NCBI GenBank assembly: GCA_013297575.1
Contig: JAAFHO010000276.1
Location: 1 to 7,344, forward strand
Length of the DNA: 7,344 nt
Reading direction: 5' to 3'
Source of the DNA: Chitinophagales bacterium
GTDB taxonomy: Bacteria; Bacteroidota; Bacteroidia; Chitinophagales; Saprospiraceae
Positions 1-4,854 of this stretch are shown here, one piece after another. The first letter of the stretch is position 1; every line of letters begins with the position of its first letter. The position numbers and the translations under genes were made by a program. A model generated the notes under the pieces. That model searched no databases and had not been told where the DNA came from. It saw only the letters and a program-made list of their open reading frames with translations.

Positions 1-502
1 TTGGGGTGGTATTCACGCACCTTTTGATGATATTCCCGGTCGTACTATTGGCAGCCAATGCGCTATTGATGCTTTTGTGTTGGCGCGCGATTATTTTTAC
101 AACGACAATGACGGAGATGGGTATTTCACTTACGAAGATTGCGACGATTATAACGCCGCTATTTTTCCGGGTGCGACCGAAACCTTGGACAATATTGACA
201 ATACCTGCGATGGTTTGGTAGATAATCCAACGGCTATTTCAACAGTTGAAGCACTCAAATTAGGGATTTCTCCCAATCCAGTGCAAGATTTTCTAAATAT
301 TGAGTACGAACAAGGACATTCAATGTTGGTTAAAGTAACCGATATAGCAGGAAAATCCATTTTGGAGCAACGCCTCCCAGCGTCATCTGGCCAATATAGA
401 TTGGATTGCACCCGCTTGGATTTGGGAACATATTTTTTGCAATTAATTGATACACAAAGTGGTATGTCCACAACAGCACAATTTGTAAAATGGATTCATT
501 AA
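1..502 (+). CDS. 3' end of a secreted PAP2/vanadium-haloperoxidase-like protein with MopE metal-binding motif and T9SS sorting domain (5' partial)
   Basis: The frame is open from base 2 to the TAA at 500-502 and continues off the left edge; 166 residues are visible. Residues 1-32 begin WGGIHAPFDDIPGR, matching the last conserved motif of the PAP2/vanadium-dependent haloperoxidase superfamily (GxHxxxD, here H5 and D9), whose His binds vanadate or acts as the phosphatase nucleophile. Residues 35-71 are Asp-rich (NDNDGDG, DCDDYNAAIFPGATE, IDNTCDG), the pattern of the MopE-type putative metal-binding motif. Residues 88-166 start GISPNPVQDFLNIEY and run through 'VTDIAGK' to 'LDLGTYFLQL', a typical T9SS type A sorting domain, so the protein should pass the inner membrane by Sec and the outer membrane by T9SS. 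No start or signal peptide is visible. The enzyme call rests on about 30 residues and could equally be an acid phosphatase of the same fold; the sorting domain is much more secure. Confidence 0.75.
   Translation, partial: WGGIHAPFDDIPGRTIGSQCAIDAFVLARDYFYNDNDGDGYFTYEDCDDYNAAIFPGATETLDNIDNTCDGLVDNPTAISTVEALKLGISPNPVQDFLNIEYEQGHSMLVKVTDIAGKSILEQRLPASSGQYRLDCTRLDLGTYFLQLIDTQSGMSTTAQFVKWIH
104..214 (+). other. MopE-type Asp-rich metal-binding motif within the secreted protein
   Basis: This segment encodes about 37 residues with acidic spacing DNDGDGY, EDCDDYN, IFPGATE and IDNTCDG. The pattern matches the family named after the copper-binding protein MopE, common in extracellular proteins of Bacteroidota and Myxococcota. 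DxDxDG-like loops usually bind calcium, so the ion is uncertain. It links the catalytic domain to the sorting domain and has two Cys (C47, C69) that may pair. Confidence 0.7.
263..499 (+). other. T9SS type A C-terminal sorting domain
   Basis: The last 79 residues of the partial protein carry the hallmark opening SPNPVQDFLNIEY (family pattern YPNPxxxxLxI), a central 'VKVTDIAGK' strand (family V.V.D..Gk), a 'LDLGTYFLQL' strand (family L..G.Y.l.i) and a short basic end 'FVKWIH'. Known members of the family direct proteins through the type IX secretion system and are normally removed at the cell surface. This identifies the host as a Bacteroidota bacterium with T9SS. Confidence 0.88.
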
Positions 503-1725
503 CACAGATCGTATTAGGCGCAGCCTGCGGAGAAGCGGTAGCAGGTAAAAAACTAGGAAATAGGGCGATGCTTTGGGGGGCTTTAGGTGGCACAATTCCC
601 GATTTGGATGTATTTGCTACCTTTTTTACGGATGAAATTGCATCTACATCTTTTCATCGCGGGTTTATGCACTCGTTTTTGTTCGCAGCATTAGCTCCGT
701 GGATATTGGGTTGGATGGCGCAACGGTTCTACGATCGAAGTATCCACCGACATAAGGGATATAAAACCTTTTTTGCGCTCTCGTGGATTGTGTTGTTTAC
801 TGTGGCCATTGCAGGCATCAATTTTATTCCAGTTGCCCTAGGCGAAGGATTTAGTTGGTATATCTTTTTGCCTACCTTGGCTTTAGGTATATGGTTTTTT
901 CGCAAATTATGGTCGGATTATTGGAAACGCGATTTTTCTGCCGTAGAAGCACCGTATCGTACATGGGTACAACTCTTTTTTTGGAGCATATTTACCCACC
1001 CGATCTTGGATTGTTTTACCAATTGGGGTACTCAAATTTGGCAGCCATTTTCCGATATTCGTATCCAATGGAATACGGTTTCGGTGGTAGATCCGCTTTA
1101 TACTGTTCCTTTTGCCATTTGCTTAATTATTGCCGCCAATTTTGTGCGCCACAATACTTGGCGTGCTGCCATGACTTGGGTAGGTATCATTTGGAGTTGT
1201 GGGTATTTGGGCTATACTTATTGGCATAAACAAACCGTAGATCTTTCTTTTAAACAAGAATTATTATCACGGAATATAACGTACCAACGTTTTCAGTCCA
1301 ATCCATCTATTTTTAATAATATAGTTTGGACTGTTTTAGCGGAAAGTGATTCTGTATATTACTTTGGTTTATATGGTTTTAATGACCGTCTACCACGTGT
1401 ACGGCCTTTGTCGGTTTTGCCCAAGAACCATTATCTACTCGATCATATACCCAACGACGACCGTGCCAAGAAGTTCCTTTTGTGGTTTTCCAATGGTTAT
1501 TACAACGTGTTGCCTTACAATGGCGACACTTTACAAGTCAATGACCTTCGTTTCGGCTTACTTGGCGACACCCTGACCAATAATAACTATGTATTTTCAT
1601 ACCTTTTATACAAAAATGAACGCGGTGCATGGGATGTGAAACAGCGTAACCAAGGCCGCGATGATTTAGAGTCTAGCAAAAAATCAATGGGCGATTTATT
1701 TAGTCGGGTGCTGCATGGAGACTAA
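490..1725 (+). CDS. YdjM-like membrane-bound metal-dependent hydrolase (PF04307-type)
   Basis: A 411-residue inner-membrane protein. The N-terminus MDSLTQIVLGAACGE, the acidic IPDLD at 36-40, HRGFMHS at 56-62 and HPILDCFTNWG at 170-180 are the conserved His/Asp motifs of the YdjM/YbcI family annotated as metal-dependent hydrolases; VVDPLYTVPF follows at 199-208. Substrate and reaction are unknown for the family. Hydrophobic segments lie roughly at 63-80, 94-115, 121-138, 205-222 and 228-246. From about 250 to the end is a mostly soluble domain. E. coli YdjM is about 200 residues, so this belongs to a longer form. The ATG overlaps the upstream stop by 13 bp and has no clear Shine-Dalgarno sequence, suggesting translational coupling to the secreted-protein gene. 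The start is supported by the family-typical N-terminus. Its 3' end overlaps converging mutY by 4 bp. Confidence 0.85.
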   Translation: MDSLTQIVLGAACGEAVAGKKLGNRAMLWGALGGTIPDLDVFATFFTDEIASTSFHRGFMHSFLFAALAPWILGWMAQRFYDRSIHRHKGYKTFFALSWIVLFTVAIAGINFIPVALGEGFSWYIFLPTLALGIWFFRKLWSDYWKRDFSAVEAPYRTWVQLFFWSIFTHPILDCFTNWGTQIWQPFSDIRIQWNTVSVVDPLYTVPFAICLIIAANFVRHNTWRAAMTWVGIIWSCGYLGYTYWHKQTVDLSFKQELLSRNITYQRFQSNPSIFNNIVWTVLAESDSVYYFGLYGFNDRLPRVRPLSVLPKNHYLLDHIPNDDRAKKFLLWFSNGYYNVLPYNGDTLQVNDLRFGLLGDTLTNNNYVFSYLLYKNERGAWDVKQRNQGRDDLESSKKSMGDLFSRVLHGD

Positions 1726-2810
1726 GGGGTTTTCCAATACCATTCAATAATTCGGGGCACAGCAAACCCTTCTAAATCACCATCCCAAGCAGCAGGACTA
1801 CAACCTTCTACCCATTCATCTATTTCCCCCAAATCAGCGGTTACAAATACTGCGGAAACCCAACGGTGCGTCAATGTCTGCTGGAAAACTTTTGAAATTT
1901 GAGTAGTTTTTAACGGTTTCCTATTCGGGAAATGGTCAAAAATAATTTCGTTAGCAGTATCCAAATCAGTGGGAAGTGTATCCGGTTCTATACAAGGAAA
2001 TTCCCAGAGGTTTTGCCAAATATCTTTTGCAGTTCGTTTTTTTAGGAATGTTTGTCCATCTTTCTTTAGCACCAAATACAAGAAAAAACGCTCTTTTTTG
2101 ACCATTTTTTTTGATTTTACGGGCAAATTTTGCATGGTATCATCCTGAAATGCCTTACAACGCGACTGGAAAGGGCAATCCGCGCAATGGGGTTGTTTGG
2201 GCGTACACCAAGTGGCACCGAAATCCATCATGGCTTGATTGTGTAGGGCAGGCTGTGCGGTATCCAATAGTTCATCGGCCAATTGGCTAAATACCTGTTT
2301 GCCTTTAGTACTGTCTATTGGTGTATCCAAGCCAAACCAACGCGACAGTACCCGATACACATTGCCATCCAACACGGCATAAGGCAGGTTATACGCAAAC
2401 GAAGCAATAGCCGCTGCGGTATAATCGCCAACGCCTTTTAAAGCCTTAATATCTTTGTATTGATTGGGAAAAACGCCGTGGTGTTCATGCAGCACAGATT
2501 GTGCAGCTGCGTACATATTGCGCGCCCTTGAGTAATACCCCAAACCCTCCCAAAGTTTGTAAATATCATCCAAGGGCGCTGCTGCCAAATCCGAAATAGT
2601 AGGATAAGCAGCCACAAAACGTTCGTAGTAGGGTAGTCCCTGTTCTACACGCGTTTGTTGCAGTATAATTTCTGATAGCCAAATCCGATATGGGTCACTA
2701 ATCCCTTTCCAGGGCATCGGGCGCGGGTGCGCTAAGGCCCAGTTTTGTAAAATTGATCCATAATCATTGAGCATATCCGTATTAGGATCCTTCACCTTCT
2801 TGTTCATCAT
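1722..2810 (-). CDS. mutY: A/G-specific adenine DNA glycosylase MutY
   Basis: This enzyme removes adenine mispaired with 8-oxoguanine, starting base excision repair that prevents G:C to T:A changes. Visible signs: WLSEIILQQTRV at 44-55 with catalytic Glu47; helix-hairpin-helix LKGVGDYTA at 124-132; catalytic Asp148 in AVLDGNVYR; a [4Fe-4S] set C202-x6-C209-x2-C212-x5-C218; a Lys-rich linker at 222-230; and a NUDIX-like domain from about 231 that recognises 8-oxoG, ending in the family-typical FAVPRIIEWYW. The length of 362 is normal (E. coli 350). The catalytic residues are intact, so the protein should work. Its first 10 codons overlap phoH. Met13 (ATG at 2772-2774) is an alternative start lying 7 bp past the phoH stop that would put the conserved PW at residue 22, as in E. 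coli. It is probably co-transcribed with phoH. Confidence 0.95.
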   Translation of the reverse strand: MMNKKVKDPNTDMLNDYGSILQNWALAHPRPMPWKGISDPYRIWLSEIILQQTRVEQGLPYYERFVAAYPTISDLAAAPLDDIYKLWEGLGYYSRARNMYAAAQSVLHEHHGVFPNQYKDIKALKGVGDYTAAAIASFAYNLPYAVLDGNVYRVLSRWFGLDTPIDSTKGKQVFSQLADELLDTAQPALHNQAMMDFGATWCTPKQPHCADCPFQSRCKAFQDDTMQNLPVKSKKMVKKERFFLYLVLKKDGQTFLKKRTAKDIWQNLWEFPCIEPDTLPTDLDTANEIIFDHFPNRKPLKTTQISKVFQQTLTHRWVSAVFVTADLGEIDEWVEGCSPAAWDGDLEGFAVPRIIEWYWKTP

Positions 2811-3834
2811 CCTCTACGGCATCGGGATTTAACTTTCGCTCGCGTTCTTTTTTTCGTTGTTCCCGCTTGATACGGTCTTCATTTTCAATTTTATCATAAG
2901 CCTTGATGATGTCTTTTACCAATCGGTGGCGCACCACGTCTTCGGTAGTAAGGGTCATAATAGAAATACCGTCCACACCATCCAAAATATCCATGGCTTG
3001 TTGCAGGCCAGATTTTTGGTGACCGGGTAAATCAATCTGAGACAAATCGCCTGTGATAATGCACTTTGCCGAAGGTCCCAAACGCGTTAAGAACATTTTG
3101 ATCTGCAAAGGAGAGGCATTTTGTGCTTCATCGAGAATGATATAGGCATTATCGAGTGTCCGTCCGCGCATAAAAGCCAGTGGAGCAATTTCGATAATAC
3201 GGTTGTCCATAAAGAACTGTAATTTGTCCATCGGCAGCATATCGTCGAGGGCATCGTACAGCGGACGGAGATAAGGATCTACTTTTTCTTTGAGGTCGCC
3301 GGGCAAAAAACCGAGTTTTTCACCTGCTTCCACCGCTGGGCGGGTGAGGACAATTTTTTTCACCATCTTGTTTTTGAGCGCACGCACGGCGATTGCTACC
3401 GCCGTATAGGTTTTGCCAGTACCAGCAGGCCCTACGGCAAAAACAATATCATTGACCTCGCAAGATTCCACCAAGCGTTTTTGGTTGCGGGTTTTGGCCT
3501 TGATGGGGCGGCCTTCGCGACCATGCAAGATGGTATTAGAGCCGTTATCGCCCACTACGGGAATACGTACTTCGAATGGATTTTCACCACCCAACATATC
3601 TTCTACCGTTTGAACCGGGAGTTCGTTGTGTTCGCGTAGGTAACGCACCATTTGTTCAAAAACACCCTTTGCTGCCTGTGTATCCTTTTTTTCGCCAGCA
3701 ATTTTAAGGCTATTTCCCCTTGAAGTGATTGTAATATCGGGAAATCCTTTGCGGAGTAGATTTAGTTTAGCGTTGTTCTCGCCATAGAGTGCGAGGGGAT
3801 CAACGCCATCAATTGTTAGAATTATTTCGCTCAA
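2782..3834 (-). CDS. phoH: PhoH-family ATPase (YbeZ-like)
   Basis: A cytoplasmic P-loop ATPase of 350 residues. Walker A GPAGTGKT is at 135-142, Walker B YIILDEAQNA at 231-240, GDLSQIDLP at 262-270 and the VVRHRLV sensor region at 310-316. Residues 1-75 form the N-terminal KH-like domain typical of YbeZ/PhoH. In E. coli YbeZ partners the endoribonuclease YbeY and is linked to rRNA and RNA metabolism; an RNA helicase-like role is inferred for the family. The start is TTG: the frame upstream holds no ATG or GTG before a stop at 3871-3873, and MSEIILTIDGVDPLALYG matches how Bacteroidota PhoH proteins begin. The last 30 residues are a charged tail, first Arg/Lys-rich, then Asp/Glu-rich. A strong divergent-type promoter lies about 120 bp upstream. 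mutY overlaps its 3' end, indicating an operon. Confidence 0.93.
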   Translation of the reverse strand: MSEIILTIDGVDPLALYGENNAKLNLLRKGFPDITITSRGNSLKIAGEKKDTQAAKGVFEQMVRYLREHNELPVQTVEDMLGGENPFEVRIPVVGDNGSNTILHGREGRPIKAKTRNQKRLVESCEVNDIVFAVGPAGTGKTYTAVAIAVRALKNKMVKKIVLTRPAVEAGEKLGFLPGDLKEKVDPYLRPLYDALDDMLPMDKLQFFMDNRIIEIAPLAFMRGRTLDNAYIILDEAQNASPLQIKMFLTRLGPSAKCIITGDLSQIDLPGHQKSGLQQAMDILDGVDGISIMTLTTEDVVRHRLVKDIIKAYDKIENEDRIKREQRKKERERKLNPDAVEDDEQEGEGS

Positions 3835-3943
3835 AAGTGCGTTATGGGTTAAAATGAATGATTTGTTTTTTTATTATTACTTTAAAGATTTTATTGGATT
3901 GAAAATAAAATCAAAACAAGTGCTTAAGCCTGTTTTTGTGAAC

Positions 3944-3951
3944 TATCTTTG
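3944..3951 (+). promoter_or_regulatory. Bacteroidota-type -7 element for the DUF62 gene
   Basis: TATCTTTG matches the Bacteroidota -7 consensus TAnnTTTG at every fixed base and is followed by GCACCCA, a context common at such start sites. Transcription would begin near 3955-3959, leaving a leader of about 70 nt before the ATG at 4029. The -33 region (around 3922-3926) lacks a clear TTG, so the promoter is judged on its -7 element alone. Confidence 0.6.
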
Positions 3952-3957
3952 CACCCA

Positions 3958-3987
3958 CAAAAGTACAGATAATCTAACGTACTTCAA
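3958..3987 (-). promoter_or_regulatory. Bacteroidota-type promoter for phoH-mutY (-33 TTG, N19, -7 TACTTTTG)
   Basis: On the minus strand TACTTTTG (3965 to 3958) matches TAnnTTTG perfectly, and TTG (3987 to 3985) lies exactly 19 bp upstream, close to the canonical Bacteroidota -33/-7 spacing. Start of transcription is expected near 3951-3954. It overlaps the start of the plus-strand transcript, so the two promoters would compete for polymerase. Confidence 0.65.
3961..3984. repeat. Inverted repeat AAGTAC-N12-GTACTT in the phoH promoter spacer
   Basis: Perfect 6-bp arms AAGTAC (3961-3966) and GTACTT (3979-3984) are separated by 12 bp. The repeat covers part of the minus-strand -7 element and the spacer up to its -33. 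It could be an operator, or in RNA a hairpin at the 5' end of the DUF62 transcript, where an inner AGA/TCT pairing can extend it. Short arms like these can arise by chance in a 194-bp region. Confidence 0.35.
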
Positions 3988-4028
3988 CAAGGAAGTTGTA
4001 AGTTAAGTTTCCTAAAGAACGAGAAAAA

Positions 4029-4808
4029 ATGCCTATAGTTACCCTAACCACAGATTTTGGCGAAAAAGATTGGTATGCCGCTGCTTTAAAAGGTGCAATT
4101 TTGAAAGCAGCTCCCGCAGTACAATTGGTAGATATTTCACACCAAATTGAGCCGTTTGATATTGTTCAGGCCGCATTAGTACTCAAAAATTCTTGGATGG
4201 AGTTTCCTGATGGAACAATACATCTATTGGCTGTTAATTGTGTGTATAGTAATCAGCCGCGGTTTGTAGCCGTTCGTCATGATGGGCATTATTTTTTTGC
4301 ACCAGACAATGGCATACTGTCTTTACTTTTGGGCGATATAGCATTAACGGATATTCGGCAATTAGACGACGCCAATGCGCCTGCTCATTTTGCCGTAAAA
4401 CATATATTTGGCTGGGCATTGGGTCAGTGGGTTTCCAATCACGATTTTGAACAATTGGGCACAGCCTTTGAAGCAATGCTTTTGCGTCGCATTTTATTAC
4501 GACCGGTCATTCATGCACATCAAATACGTGGTACCGTGGTTCATATCGACCATTTTGAAAATGTAGTTTTAAATATTGAACGGGAGTTATTTCGAGAAGT
4601 AGGTAAAAACAGGAGTTTTTCACTGTATTTTAAGCGCAATGATCCTATTGTTTCCTTGTCTTCCAATTACTCGGATGTGCCAATGGGAGAAACGCTCTGC
4701 CTATTCAATAGCATTGGGTTGTTAGAAATCGCCATTAATTTTGGTAAAGCAGCCACACTATTAGGGCTTAAAAAAGAAGATGTGGTAGAACTTGTCTTTG
4801 AGGAATAA
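4029..4808 (+). CDS. SAM hydroxide adenosyltransferase (DUF62, fluorinase/chlorinase-like) family protein with degenerate active site
   Basis: A 259-residue cytoplasmic protein. The family (SAM_adeno_trans, PF01887) splits S-adenosylmethionine to adenosine and methionine using water, or uses halide in fluorinase and chlorinase. Visible family features: IVTLTTDFG at 3-11; VDISHQIEPFDIVQAA at 34-49; FPDGTIH at 59-65; PDNG at 92-95; the C-terminal-domain motif HIDHFENVVLNI at 172-183 (usual IDxFGNxxTN); and NSIGLLEIA at 227-235. By hand alignment to the archaeal PH0463-type enzymes, the VDPGVG loop is replaced by VNCVYS (69-74): catalytic Asp becomes Asn70, Arg becomes Pro77, and the FHGRD His is replaced in FAVKHIF (121-127). 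Hydrolase activity is therefore doubtful, though SAM or adenosine binding may remain. The ATG at 4029 gives the family-typical N-terminus; the Shine-Dalgarno sequence is weak. Confidence 0.85.
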   Translation: MPIVTLTTDFGEKDWYAAALKGAILKAAPAVQLVDISHQIEPFDIVQAALVLKNSWMEFPDGTIHLLAVNCVYSNQPRFVAVRHDGHYFFAPDNGILSLLLGDIALTDIRQLDDANAPAHFAVKHIFGWALGQWVSNHDFEQLGTAFEAMLLRRILLRPVIHAHQIRGTVVHIDHFENVVLNIERELFREVGKNRSFSLYFKRNDPIVSLSSNYSDVPMGETLCLFNSIGLLEIAINFGKAATLLGLKKEDVVELVFEE

Positions 4809-4815
4809 TCCGTTA

Positions 4816-4854
4816 AGGAAGATAAAAGTTCTAACTTATTCTTTTATCGTTCCT
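4816..4854. terminator. Bidirectional hairpin terminator between converging genes
   Basis: AGGAAGATAAAAG (4816-4828) pairs with CTTTTATC (4841-4848) and TTCCT (4850-4854), giving 13 base pairs with a single bulged G at 4849 and a 12-nt loop. It sits 8 bp past the DUF62 stop and its right arm enters the stop codon of the minus-strand repeat-protein gene, so it can serve both. No U-tract follows on either strand, so efficiency without extra factors is uncertain. Confidence 0.6.

Larger units (their letters stand above)
3835..4028. other. Divergent intergenic region between phoH and the DUF62 gene
   Basis: This 194-bp AT-rich gap holds head-to-head promoters for both flanking genes and an inverted repeat between them. 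The phoH side (3835 to about 3952) is a leader of about 118 nt without any ATG on the minus strand and without a good Shine-Dalgarno sequence before the TTG start. The DUF62 side gives a leader of about 70 nt. I see no open frame, tRNA or recognisable riboswitch here. Confidence 0.8.

Noticed and set aside
148..593. Minus-strand open frames opposite the secreted-protein tail and the start of the YdjM-like gene
   Set aside because: They lie fully antisense to well-supported coding sequence, resemble no family I recognise and lack promoters.
855..1576. Alternative plus-frame open frames inside the YdjM-like gene
   Set aside because: They are shifted-frame shadows of a gene with clear family motifs, and their translations are low-complexity aromatic/Cys-rich.
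2037..2112. A7 and A8 runs in mutY (minus strand) as possible programmed frameshift sites
   Set aside because: Both encode Lys-rich stretches, one of them the interdomain linker; the frame continues intact through the NUDIX-like domain and no stimulatory structure is evident.
3413..3613. Plus-strand open frame inside phoH
   Set aside because: It is antisense to the Walker A region; the protein sequence has no recognisable features.
3993..4009. Three copies of AAGTT in the DUF62 leader as a repeat or regulator site
   Set aside because: The units are only 5 bp with unequal spacing (7 then 5), easily expected by chance in AT-rich DNA.
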